Assembly: GCA_007258455.2 (NCBI GenBank)
Contig: VDFB02193867.1
Span: 573,079,105-573,143,104 of the forward strand
Direction: 5' to 3'
DNA: 64,000 nt
Source of the DNA: Sequoia sempervirens
Taxonomy: Eukaryota > Streptophyta > Pinopsida > Cupressales > Cupressaceae
Shown: positions 45,288 through 56,700 of the stretch, piece by piece
Layout: the number at the start of each line of letters is the position of its first letter
Position numbering within the stretch: the first letter of the stretch is position 1
Made by a program: the position numbers and the translations under genes
The notes under the pieces: model-generated
What the model saw: only the letters and a program-made list of their open reading frames with translations
What the model was told of the DNA's origin: nothing
The model's database searches: none

Positions 45288-47203
45288 GTGGAGGAGGATG
45301 CAGTAGGCTTTTGTAGGTGTTGATCAGGACAGCCAGGTTAAGGAGGAACAGAGCAAGGAGGGCTTTGTTAGAGCAGGTGCAAGATATTGGAAGGTGATAG
45401 GGTTATGAACAGATTTTTGGTTCTACAGACAATATAATCTCTGAGGAGGCAGTAACTAAGTTAAAATTGTAGAAGGTACCTCATGCCAATCCCTATAAAG
45501 TCACATGGTTGAACAAAGGGCAAAGTGTCTTAGTGAATGAGCAGGTTATAGTGGAATTCTCGATTGGAGGCTACAAAGACAAGCTGATTTGTGATGTACT
45601 GCCCATGGATGCATGCCATCTTCTTCTTGGCAGGCCATGGCAATATGATAGAGGTGTTGTATATCATGGGAAGGAGAATACCATAGAATTCATGAAGGAT
45701 GGAAGAACCTTCAAGTTGCAATCATTGATTGAGGAAGATGAAGGGAAGTCCAAGGTTCCAAACATTATGTTGCACAGTGGCAAGGAGTTCATCAAGGATC
45801 TACATCAAGGGAATGAAGGGTATGTGATCATGATGCAGCCCAAAGAAGAGGAAAAGGCTGAAAGGACAGTGTTACCAGCAACAGTCCAAAACTTGCTTGA
45901 CAAATACAAGAGCATAGTGAGTGATGGAACACCATCAACTCTACCACCCAAGAGAGCAATAAGTCATCAAATTGACTTCATACCTGGAGCCTCATTGCCT
46001 AACAAAGCAGCTTACAAACTGACCCCTGAGCAGAACAAAGAGGTGGCAAGACAAGTGGAAGAGTTGCTGAGTCAAGGTCTGATTCAAAAGAGTATTAGTC
46101 CATGTGCAGTCCCAGTTGTTTTGGCAACAAAAAAAGGAGGTAAATGGAGACTTTGTACTAATTCTAGAGCAATTAATAGAATCACAATTAGGTATAGATT
46201 TCCAATACCTAGGATTGAAGATTTATTGGATTGCCTTGGAGGTGCAAAATTTTACACTAAGCTAGATCTTAAGAGCGGGTATCACCAAATCAGAATTAAG
46301 GAAGGTGATGAATGGAAGACAACTTTTAAGACAAATGATGGTTTGTATGAGTGGAAAGTGATGCCATTTGGCCTCTCGAATGCCCCTATCACGTTCATGA
46401 GACTAATGAATGAGGTGCTTAAAGATTTTACAGGGATTTTTGTGGTAGTTTACTTGGATGACATACTGATTTTCAGTAAGACAGCAGAAGAACATTTGAA
46501 GCATGTAGAGATGGTACTCAAAAGGTTGCAAGAAGAACAGTTGGCAATCAACCTTGAGAAGTGTGAGTTCTTCAAACAAGAGCTTGTGTATCTAGGCTTT
46601 GTGGTATCTCAAGGAACGCTGAAGATGGATCCAAGTAAGGTAGAAGCTATCCTAAACTGGCCTACACCAACCACAACAACTGAGGTAAGGAGTTTTCATG
46701 GTTTGGCTCAGTTTTATAGGAAGTTTATAAGGAATTTTAGTGGTATATGTGCACCAATGTTAGATACAATCAAGGGTGGTCAGAAAACAAAGTTTAAGTG
46801 GACTTTAGAGGCTGATACAGGGTTTGAAAAGTTGAAAAAAGAAGTGGCAACACAACCTATCTTGTTATTGCCTAGTTTTGATAAATTGTTTACAGTTGAG
46901 TGTGATGCAAGTGGAGTAGCAGTAGGAGGAATCCTTAGTCAAGAAGGTAGACCTGTAGCCTTCTTTAGTGAAAAACTCAATGAAGCTAAACAAAAATACT
47001 CCACCTATGATCTAGAACTTTATGCTTTAGTGCAGTCCCTTAGGAAATGGAGGCATTATTTATTGCCCAAAGAGTTTGTGGTTTTCATAGATAACCAGGC
47101 ACTCAGTTACATCAATACCCAGGAGAAGTTAAGCAATAGGCACTTGAAATGGATGGAGTACATTCAAGCCTTTACATTTACCATTAAGCACAAGAAGGGA
47201 TAG
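45288..47203 (+). pseudogene. Element 2 protease tail, RT and RNase H
   Basis: The protease active site is lost: where element 1 has VDSGSTDN this copy reads QIFGSTDN, with Ile (45413-45415) in place of the catalytic Asp. From 45509 a 564-codon frame is open: protease tail (VLPMDACHLLLGRPWQYDRG), RT (KSISPCAVPVVLATKKGGKW, FYTKLDLKSGYHQIRIKEGD, PFGLSNAPITFMRLMNEVL, VVVYLDDILIFSK near 46440-46480), the tether (SFHGLAQFYRKFIRNFSGI), and RNase H (ECDASGVAVGGILSQEG, YDLELYALVQSLRKW, FIDNQALSYI). Catalytic D of RT, YLDD and the RNase H D/E/D are intact. The frame ends at TAG 47201-47203, where element 1 has CAG. Confidence 0.93.
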
Positions 47204-48760
47204 CAAAACGAAGTGGCAGATGCATTAAGCAGGAGGATGTTGACAGTCCAAGAGATACAGCTGAAAAGCATAGGATTGGAAAGTTTTAAGGATCTCTATG
47301 GTGATGACGAAGACTTTTCCGAAGCCTACAAGGTATGTTCAGACTTTGAAAATCATTTTCACAGTCAATATGCTGAGTATACATTGCAAAATGGGTTGTT
47401 ATTCAAGGGTAATCTGTTGTGTGTCCCAAGAGGATCAATGAGGGAAAATTTGATCCAAGAGAAACACAATGGTAGTCTTAGTGGGCATTTTGGTATTAAC
47501 AAAACTTTAGAGCTGGTACAAAGGTTTTACTATTGGCCTAAGTTAGCACGAGATGTCAGAAAGTATGTTGAACAATGTGTTGTTTGCATGAAAGCAAAAG
47601 GGGGAGCTAGCAATGCTGGGTTATATCAGCCTTTGCCTATTCCGAACAGACCATGGGAGTGTGTGAGTATGGATTTTGTGGTGGGTCTTCCCAAGACTAA
47701 ATCTGGTTTTGATAGTGTTTTTGTAGTTGTGGACAGATTTAGCAAGATGAGTCACTTTATTCCTTGCAAGACCACACACGATGCAAGCTATATTGCCCAT
47801 CTATTTTTTAGGGAAGTTGTGAGAATCCATGGATTGCCATTGAGCATTGTCTCCGATAGGGATGTAAAATTCATGAGTCATTTCTGGAAAACACTATGGA
47901 GTAGATTGGGAACTAATTTATCATTTGGATCAGCTTACCATCCTCAGACCGATGGTCAAACCGAGGTGGTTAACAGAGTGTTAGGTAACCTATTGAGGTG
48001 CTTGACAAAGGAATATGGACAGACCTGGGATATGGTGATTTCCCAAGCTGAATATGCATACAATGATAGTGTGAACAGAACTACAGGAAAAAGCCCATTT
48101 GAAGTTGTGTACGGAATGCATCCGAGAGGAATTTGTGAGCTTAGAGACCTTGGAACAATGGAGAATAGGAGTGGACATGCTGAAGACTTCACTCAAACCA
48201 TGAAGGAGATTCATGAGCAGGTTAAGAGGACAATCACATCAGCAACACAAAAGTTGAAGGACAAAGTTGATGAGACAAGAAGAGATGTGCAGTTCCAGGT
48301 GGGTGATTATGTGATGGTTCACCTCAACAAATCCAGATTACAGAAGGGGATGTCCACCAAATTGCAAATGAAACGGGTAGGACCATGCAAGGTGATAGCC
48401 AAGTATGGCAAGAACGCTTACAAGGTGGAGTTACCATCCGATTTGGGCATATCTCCGGTGTTCAACATTGCTGATCTAATCCGGTACAAGGGTACAGTCA
48501 ATAACGAAGTTCAGAACAGTCAAGAAATCTTTCAGGATATCACTAATATACCCCTTCCAAGTCAAGAGAAAGCTCAGGCAGAGAAGGTCTTGGAGTCCAG
48601 AGTGAAGAAAGCAACGAGACACAAGGCATATATGGAACACCTTGTCAAATGGAAAGGAAAACCTGAGTCTGAGGCTACTTGGGTTGAAGAAGCAGATTTC
48701 AAGAAGCACGGAATTGATCCATCATTGCTGACACCTTCCAGTTCTTCGTCTTCGTGCTGA
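47204..48760 (+). pseudogene. Element 2 integrase with chromodomain-like tail
   Basis: Continues the pol frame directly after the TAG at 47201-47203 (NEVADALSRRML), open for 515 codons to 48760. The HHCC zinc site is complete (EKHNGSLSGHFG, CVVC). The catalytic triad can be read as VSMDFVVGLP, VSDRDVKFMSHFWK and HPQTDGQTEVVNR. The C-terminal domain (FQVGDYVMVHLNKSRLQKG; GPCKVIAKYGKNAYKVELP) is followed by a chromodomain-like end (ESRVKKATRHKAYMEHL, KWKGKPESEATWVEE) and a Ser-rich tail. It ends 11 bp before the 3' LTR. With one codon as the only break from RT to here, this is the best preserved protein in the window. Confidence 0.93.
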
Positions 48761-48771
48761 GAGGGGGAGAA

Positions 48772-50270
48772 TGGTGCAGGAGCACTCAAAATACAAGTAT
48801 CAAAATACAAGCATAAATTTTAATTTGATGTTTTTAATCTTTTTGTTTTGTTGTTTACGGTCTAATACACCATTGATAAGGTGTAAGGGGACCCTCTTAA
48901 AGCTTAGTTTTAATTTGGAATAAATTGGGAATCATTTGGTAGGCGTTTCCTTAGATTTTGGGAAAATCGCAAAACACAGTGTGTTTTCGGAAAAATGTTT
49001 TTTCTCCATTTTTAAGCCCGAATTTGGAAACCTAACGGTTTCTTGATGATGGAAAAGGAAAGCCTCGACCATGTTAGAGGTTAATGAATGCTTTTTGAAT
49101 GGTGGAAAGCTCTGGAAAAAGGCGTTTTGATGAAAATAAACAAGAGACAGTGTTTTTGTTGAAAAAGAAATTTGTTTTCTTGTGCTTTCTGCGTGACAGC
49201 AAATAGAATAATGGAATAGAAATTTTATTGGTTCAAGAGCATGTAAAGCATCCTTTTGTAGCTCTGTTTTGGTATTTTTAAACTGATTTTCTATCGCTTT
49301 TTGTTTTCTATAAAATCTATTTTTTTTCTTTAACTCTGTTTTGGACTGGTAAACAAAACCAGAAAATGGAGTTTTGAGATTGTTTCTTGTCCATACCAGG
49401 AAGTATGGGCATGGTGGAAGCAAGAATAAACTCCATCTTTGTATATATTGTAAATATAATAGTCTTTGTGAGTCATGCAAACAGGTTGAAGGACTTTTCC
49501 TAGGCGAGACAGTGAGAACCCGGCTAGGAAAGGTTTGAGGACAGCGTGAATAACTTGCAGGGGATTGAAGTTTTTTAAGAAATTCTTTTTTAAGGATTTA
49601 GGGGAGTGTCTTGGCTCTGCATGGTGACAAGGAAGAGCCCGTAACAGTCCATTTTCATGAAGAACTTTTCACCAGTCCTAAACTGGTTCTGAACAGTTTT
49701 GAAACCCTAGTGTTCTTGGCTCCTTTCGCATTTGGGCAGTGTACAGCCTGTAGAGGCTCAAAACCTCAAGAATATTTAAGTTGGTGGCATGGGAATCACC
49801 AACCCCAACAGAAAAACTCAGGTCATTTGGGGAGTTTAGGAGAAAATTGCATTTTTCTCTATCAAGAGGCCTAACTGGGCTTCTAGCATTGTAGCCCTTC
49901 CAAACCCTCAATTGGTGATTTAGTGAAAGCGATGGAGGATTGGGTTATGAAGGCTGTTCAAGAACCGTTAGAAGATTTATTTGAAGCTATGGAAGCTACT
50001 TACACCCCTGCAACAAGATTTGGAGGTATTAGTGATTCACTAGTCTTTAAGTGGATTAAGGGCTAGGCGGTGAAGGCGAGGGAAAACACCAGGAAATTCT
50101 TAGTAGCAGCAATTTGGAAAATGATAGCAGGGTTGGCAATCTAACCAGGGGTTCCTAAATAGCAGGTGACCTACAGGTTGAGTGGTGGATGAGATATCAC
50201 CAAAGGGGTTATCAAATTGTGACCCAGAGCATTGAGTCAGTGAGTGATTCAATCCAACCCTGCTCTACCA
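48772..50270 (+). repeat. Element 2 3' LTR
   Basis: About 1499 bp, beginning TGGTGCAGGAGCAC and ending CTCTACCA, preceded by gagagggggaga as polypurine tract (48759-48770). It aligns with 42637-44098 in blocks with many differences. A TATA-like tatatat lies at 49442. The 182-codon minus-strand frame inside (48932-49480) has no family features. Confidence 0.88.
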
Positions 50271-51260
50271 CCGACTCCCGCTCCCACGCCGTTGTGCCTT
50301 ACCGCTGAGCTCCGCAACCTCCGCTTCTCTTACCTCAACATGCTACCAAGCTTTCTTCCTGTCGAATGCCGGTTTGTTCATCTTTAAACGTCAGACGGTT
50401 TGGAACCCGGACCACCTGGTTGGCCAAAATAAATGTTGTTGCACCAATCGGGGAATGCGCAAAATAAGTGCAACCTGTTTTCTTTTGTTGTAAGTGTGTG
50501 GTCGAGGCTTGCACAAATAAGCCTTATAGTTATAAACAAATCCTCCTAATCAAATAATCCAAACAACGAAGACAAAAGGGGTTAGAGAGAAGTTGTCTAT
50601 GAATTTTAATTTTTGGCAAAGAGGTTATATTGGTTAAGCCTATTTAGGCTTATTATTTTGTATATAAAGGAGGGTGTAAGGGTAGGAGTATTCATGCTTA
50701 TATGAAGAAAATTATGATCTAAAGATGTTGTAAGGTGGAGAGATTTTGCAAGGTGTTTTCTTATACACCAAAAATTGTGAGATTGCAATTGAGAATGAGA
50801 TTGTGAGGAATCCATGTTGGATTGAAGGCTTGATATTGTAAGAAGGTTTTCTGACTTGGCAATATCAATAAAGTGGTCCTACAATTGAGAAGCGGACCTG
50901 GAGATGTAGCTCATCCTGAGCGAACTCCGTTATCAAAGTGTGATCTCTCTTCCTCTTTTTGTCTCATTATTCTTTCAACATTTTGATTCCTTAAGTTCTT
51001 AGCTTATGTTTTCTTGAATCTGGATTAAAGTGAACTCTACTTGTAATAATTTCAATGGTTTAGACACAATCACACATTACTGCTGCGATCAGGGAATAAA
51101 TCTGTATTGGATTAATTTTTCAAATAACTTTAACGTCCTAGTTTACAGATCAAAAAGTAAGTATATGAAGGCTAAGGTGACAAAGATAATCTCACAACAA
51201 TGCTCATTCACCAGCTAGTTCCAAATGCACATCCACCTACACACAAGAAAGAGGGAAAAT
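50271..51260 (+). mobile_element. LTR-like fragment with TATA box
   Basis: Just after element 2 is a short GC-richer stretch (50271-50400) that I cannot assign. From about 50460 the text resembles a copia-type LTR: tatataaag at 50661-50669, then a transcribed part containing caataaagtggtcctac (about 50866-50885) and a cytosine/thymine-rich U5-like end near 50990. No TG/CA borders or partner LTR were found. Confidence 0.4.
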
Positions 51261-52055
51261 TGTTGGCGATTGTATAGGGGTCTGCCTCAATCAGACCCCC
51301 GTTTTGGTGTTTCCACCTCCACGGACAACCAAGATAGCAACAATAGAGAAATGTATGATAAATAAGTAAAGAAAGAAAGTACACAAATAACACTACAAAA
51401 TAGTATAAAGCTACTCAACCGAATCATAAAGGAGAGGAGTGAAAACGTTACCACCTCCACAAAGAACTCACTAGCCAATGATGGAGAAAGAGAGCTTGAA
51501 CAATCACCACAGCCTCAACTGTGATGAAGGGAGGTATTGCAAAACCTCAAGCCCCTGCTGCAATGGCTTGCTTCACACTTGCTTTATGGAGTTGATGGAG
51601 TGTTGTTGATGCTACTATGAATTGCCAAAGTGTTGCTTGAAGTGATGGATGCAAAGAGAATGAAGTTGAAGTGCTTGAGAATGCCAAAAGATATTGTGTA
51701 GAAGATGAAATGAATGAAGGAAGAGTGATTTGAGGGTGGGATGAGATAAACTGACATTTTTGGGGTTTGTTGGTCGAAGAGGGACGTTACAAACTGACCC
51801 CAATGGGATGTGTAACGCCTATACCAGCTTCAAATGCAAGAATCCATTAGGGACGTAAGCACGTCACGCGAACATCTACATGTCATGTGTGCGTCTTCAA
51901 CTAATATTCCTCCATCGACGCAAAAGACAGACACCAAGTGGAACGAAGGCAGCAAGCTGATGTGGAATTTTGCCTTCAAATTTGGTTTTCTAAGGTGAGG
52001 AAGTGTAAAAGGGGAATTTGCATAAGGGGTGCAAATTTGCGGCTATACAACAACA
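51261..52055. mobile_element. Candidate solo LTR, TGTTG...CAACA
   Basis: Starts tgttggcg and ends tacaacaaca, giving inverted TGTTG/CAACA termini. Near its start is a perfect 8-bp stem-loop (ggggtctg at 51277-51284, cagacccc at 51292-51299, loop cctcaat). No coding sequence is supported. No matching flanking repeat is seen, so limits are tentative. Confidence 0.4.
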
Positions 52056-52807
52056 TATAAAACCCATACCAAGACATCCAATATATAAAGAATACAAGTA
52101 TGAAGGTAACTTCTAGAGGAAGTTACAAGAGATGGGCATCCAAATCCACTTGGCACATTTTCCACCACCTTCAAGCATTCAAATAACACTTGTACAAGAT
52201 TCTTTGACTCCTCACTTAAACCTACAAGTTTGGTTGCCCCATTTTTACTCAAAATAGGTATGACAAATTCTCTTACACACTTACAGTTGTCATAGAATCT
52301 ATCATAAGTAACAACACTTACAATTGTAAGAGAATCTTTCATAACTTATTAATAATATCAAATTCCCTTATATAACCTATCATAACCCAACTTGGGTGCC
52401 TAGATTCCCCATGTAAAGATGCCTTCCAATACTTGTCCAACCTATCATAGAATCTAGTTCTTACACATCTTAACTTGTCATAGGAATCTATCACGATTAT
52501 TTGCAATAATTAGAAAATTCCAACACATGGAAAATATTCTCTATCACAAAGTGGGACACCTAATTTACCATGTGGGGATACAAACATCCTTGTCACCTCC
52601 CATGTCACTTGCTAGCATGATGAAAATCACTGTGTCAAGTCACACTAAATGACAAAATAAGATGAGCAAGAAAATATAACATAGGTATAAATAAATACAA
52701 TATTAATTAAATTAATGCTAGGAAATACTAAGGTTGAGACACTTTAATTCCCAACTTGATGCTACATAGAAATTTCCATCAATTACTAATCGCTAAAAAA
52801 TATCACA
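52056..52807. other. Gene-free spacer
   Basis: AT-rich text with several copies of tctatcataa/cataggaatctat-like words (52180-52500). I see no coding family; the 99-codon minus frame at 52043-52342 is unsupported. Confidence 0.35.
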
Positions 52808-54700
52808 ATGATGAATCACCACCCTCTTCCTCAAACACAAGATCTCATGGAAGAATTTCAAATTCCTATTAAACTTATGGACATTTGGAAGACAACCTTC
52901 AAAGAAAAGGAATGCCTATGTAAAATGGTTTTCTATGTCATTTGGGTTGTAATAGGCATTATCAACATTCATGTAGATGATGAACGATATTCTCATGTTG
53001 TTCACCACCCCATTTATTTTCTTAACAACATCCTAAATTTTTTGTAAGACATGGGATGAACATTTACACCACATCCAACAATTATTTGTTTCACACTTTG
53101 TGGCATCTAAATTCTATGTCAACTTAGATAAATGCATGCTCATCGTGCAATAGATAAATACTTAGGATACATTATGGATATGTAGACCATACACAAGAAC
53201 CTAACCAAAATCTACATCATCTAAGAATGGCCTACACCAAATAATATCATAAAACTTCACAAGTTATTGGGATTAGAAAACTTCTATAGGATTTTTCTAC
53301 TTGGTTTTTCTTACCATCTTATAATTGGATTAGATCACTAGAGGTGGCACAAATGTAAATTTTACCTAATTAGGCGCACAAAGAAAACCAATCAACAAGT
53401 TGAAATACAAACTTTATTTCATACTAGCGCTCACACTTTTGAACCTTCAAAAAATATTGAAGATAGAAACCAATGCCTCTAAATATTCACTTGGAGTAAT
53501 CTTCACTCAACATATCCAATTTATCACTTTTTTTATTGCGATAATTTCAACACAATAGTCCAATGGTATACCATGTATGCCAAAGATTTATATTCCATTG
53601 TTCAAACATGTGAGAAATTAAAACATTACATATTGGTAAAATATATGGAGATTTGGATAGAACACAAGCCACTTCAATTTATATAAACAAAAAAAAAGCT
53701 CTAAAAAGAGTGTCATCATTAGATCATAATATCTTAAATTGTTCCACCTCAATAGGAGGCATAGGAATGGGAGTTTCAATCTAGAAGTGTTTAATTTTAC
53801 CTCTATTTCTAGTTCTTCTCAACGTGTTTGATGCATGTGGACATGAGATGATTCTTAGGTAGAATTTTGCAAAAAAAAATTCAATTTCTTAAAAATCTAT
53901 CAAAACTTACAAAGTGGTAAATTGATTCCAAATTTCTACTTGTAGGATATATTCCTATATCACCCTAGACATTTGTGAGTATTACACAAGGAAGAGTAGC
54001 AAAAACTTATATGGAAGCCTCATTCTATCAAGATGGTAGGATGCTTTAGAGTTGAGGAGACCCTCATGCACTTGCAAAAGTACTTCTACTTGCCAAGCCT
54101 CCAAAATTATATGTTTGAAACTATACCCATTCTTGCATTGCATGTGTCATAGCCATACAAGTCAACAAAAGATAAGATATGTATAAACCTTTGTCAATTG
54201 GAAATGTAAATTTCCAAAAACTTTATTTCTAGCTATCATATTATTACAAGGGGTGATGAGTGTGTGTACATAGTGCTAGATAGATTGTCCAAGATGCAAC
54301 TCTTATTCCTTATAAAATGTTTACTTTATCTCTAGACATAAGTCAACTTAGTTTTAAAATATTTGGTTTCACATTATATTACCATCCACTATCATCTTTG
54401 ATCAAGAAACCAAATTCTTGGGCCATTTTTGGAAACCGCTTTGGTTATTGATGGACACAAAGTTGGAGAAGTATACTTCCATCCAAAAAATGATGGACAA
54501 ATAGTAGTAAATAGGATTATATGTTGCTCATTCTTCAAATGTACAACTCTAGGAAGAAATTCACATACAACTCTAGGAAGAAATTCACATGGGATGCAAC
54601 CATTCATGTCATTCATCACAACTACAAAAAAAAAATCATAGGTGTACAACATACAACCCTTTTTAGGTCTTGTTACGTATTTCATAACTTATCACATGCC
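52808..54700 (+). pseudogene. Decayed Ty3/gypsy pol (RT, RNase H, integrase)
   Basis: Remnant of a gypsy lineage different from elements 1 and 2. RT end: INIHVDDERYSHVVHH (about 52955-53005; the expected IDDIL box is damaged), LGYIMDM, IQEWPTPNN-like EWPTPNNIIKLHKLLGLENF (about 53225-53285). RNase H: ETNASKYSLGVIF-like text (about 53465-53510), YAKDLYSIVQTCEKLKHYIL (53578-53637) and WIEHKPLQFI. Integrase is very degraded: a zinc-site trace near 54100, FLGHFWK-type text (about 54418), LMDTKL (about 54448) and YNSRKKFTWDATIHV (about 54570-54615). Nearly every 100 bp has a stop or shift. A 24-bp tandem duplication lies in the integrase. Confidence 0.75.
54543..54590. repeat. 24-bp tandem duplication in integrase remnant
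   Basis: 54543-54566 and 54567-54590 are identical 24-bp copies; the duplication is in frame and repeats YNSRKKFT. Confidence 0.95.
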
Positions 54701-55480
54701 ACCATTCTCAACAACACCTACCTCCTAAAATAAAGTTGACAAAGTTACCAAATGATAGGATTAGATGTGGAATTAACCTTACAATATTATCTCTAATAAT
54801 TTTTATTTCCAATAATCTTATAATGGAGTACTTGGATGCCCATGTAGGTTTTTGGGAGATTCTTTTATTATTATTTTCTCTCATTCTCATGATATTGTTG
54901 TAATGGCATTAATAAGGGAGGTTATATTTGGTAGGAGTTACAATTATTTTTGGCATAAAAGTAACTGTCCCTTCTTGCGCTTGTAAGTTTTATTGTGTAT
55001 GAAAGAATTTTTTATGATGGGTGGAATCCACATTAGTTGGTGTCTCCATTATGGATTCCTATACTTGGGAATGTGTGACCATCTTGTTTCATGAGTTAAA
55101 AATATGTGTTATTCATATGGGTTTGTGTGAACCACTACTCATGAAATATGGGTCAATGTGTTTGACTAAAAGCTACACAATTGAATCTTGATATTAATAT
55201 AGTAGTTTGACACACTGTGGAAAATATCATAGCTTGACACACTAGAAAATTCCTCCTACTTATCAATTGATGAGCTAAAGGTTCTCTATGATAAATAGTT
55301 CATAAGGTAAAAAACTTGTTGAATGTGTTACAAATGGGCTAGAAAGCTAAGGGGTTTTGAATTTAGGGGAAACCCTTGGTTAAGCATGCTTGATTCAAAG
55401 TAGTATTGGGATAAATGGCCTCTCGATAAGTCTTGACACTTCACTCATGTGAACATCATCTAAGTTCAATGAGTGTTAAC
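54701..55480. other. Gene-free spacer with one half of a direct repeat
   Basis: No coding family is recognised. The 87-bp stretch at 55117-55203 recurs with changes at 55507-55594, sharing catgaaatatgggtcaatgt. The repeat pair overlaps the end of the copia remnant, so a short insertion or LTR pair may lie between. Confidence 0.45.
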
Positions 55481-55529
55481 TGGACCATTCATCATCATAA
55501 GAGATGGGTTCATATGAATCACTAATCAT

Positions 55530-56700
55530 GAAATATGGGTCAATGTGTTTGACTCAAAAACTATGCAGTTGAATCTCAATATTAATATCATAACCCATGT
55601 CCATCTACTAATCATCAATAAATAAAACATAAAAGTGGATTTTGAAGTTGAAGGAACGTCAATAATACCAAACACGTTTGAATGAATAAGATCCAAAATA
55701 CCACACAAGATTTATGAGAACTCAAGTAAAATTGAATGTGGTTCTATTTTCCATAAATTCAATTCTCGCAAAAACCAAATTCAAGATTACAATTAGACAA
55801 CCCTTCAATAAGGTTTTTATTTTTCAAGGTCTATAGACCCTTCTCTTTCATGCAAACTAATCTTTCATGTTGTAACATAGTATTTTTTATTGGTAACTTA
55901 GATTCAATAGAAAAAGCACCCTTACATACCCAAAAATTCCAATGATTTGCTAAAGAGGAAGCCATCCTTTTTTTTTTGAATGAGGTAGCCATAACTTATA
56001 TTTCACAAAAATACTATTGCGCTCAACAATGTATGCATCAAGTTGAAAAATAATCTTCCATCCTACTACCTCTAACAATCACCATAGCACCTCTCACTAT
56101 TTTAACACTTTCTTCAAAAATACCACTTGCACACCCACATCTATTAGTTTACTCATAGATAACAAATTACAAGCCAATCTTGAGATATGTAAGACACCAT
56201 CAAAACTCCTAACTCTACCATCAATATTTTATATTTAAATTTTACCATGCCATTAATATTTGAATAGGAGTTATCACCCAAGTATACCTTACCTCCATAC
56301 TTTTCATACTTGTAGAATTAATGTTTATTCAAGGTCATATAAAAAGATGTGCATGAGTCAATCAATCATGCATTCTCACTTACCTAAGTGGAAAAAGATG
56401 TAATGAATGCATCATCATCATCCTTCTCAGATTGAGAATCAAAATTAAAACCAAGTTTATCATAGTTCTAGCAAATAGCCTTGGACTTGGATCTAGATTT
56501 GTCAAGATGCTTATTGTTCTTCTTGCCTCTTTCTTTTGGTCTTCCTCAAACACTTAAAGCCTCTTTATTATTTAGAGAGACCTTCCTCCTCATCTCTTTA
56601 AAAATAAAAGAACCAACAACATTCTCTACCTTTAGAGTGATGGAAGTGCTCCCAATGGCCATGACTAGGTTGCCCGTGAATCTAGAAAAGAATACAAAAA
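55530..56700 (-). pseudogene. Decayed Ty1/copia gag-protease-integrase
   Basis: Read from 56700 down. A basic gag tail (RPKERGKKNNKHLDKSRSKS, about 56540-56480) is followed by a degraded knuckle. The protease reads LIDSCTSFYM (about 56370-56340; DSG has become DSC), KYGGKVYLGDNSYSN and YISQDWLVICYL (about 56300-56150). The GAG-pre-integrase follows with HERLVCMKEKGL, NLEFGFCENCIYGK (about 55870-55765), and the integrase start LDLIHSNVFGIIDVPSTSKS (about 55690-55635) with its first catalytic Asp region changed. Homology stops near 55530, so RT and RNase H are missing. The matching primer site is at 57277-57288. Confidence 0.75.

Larger units (their letters stand above)
42637..50270 (+). mobile_element. 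Ty3/gypsy element 2 (relative of element 1)
   Basis: Layout: 5' LTR 42637-44098, decayed primer site, gag, protease, RT-RNase H, integrase with chromodomain-like tail, and 3' LTR 48772-50270. Proteins match element 1 closely along their length, but pol is far better preserved here (564- and 515-codon frames separated by a single TAG). The flanking pentamers gattt and ccgac do not match. The two LTRs differ more from each other than one would expect from such an intact pol. Confidence 0.93.

Noticed and set aside
48932..49480. 182-codon minus-strand frame
   Set aside because: Lies wholly inside the 3' LTR of element 2 and is not kept in the 5' LTR.
50271..50400. GC-richer stretch as a host exon
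   Set aside because: A short open phrase exists but no splice context, start or recognisable family; left unassigned.
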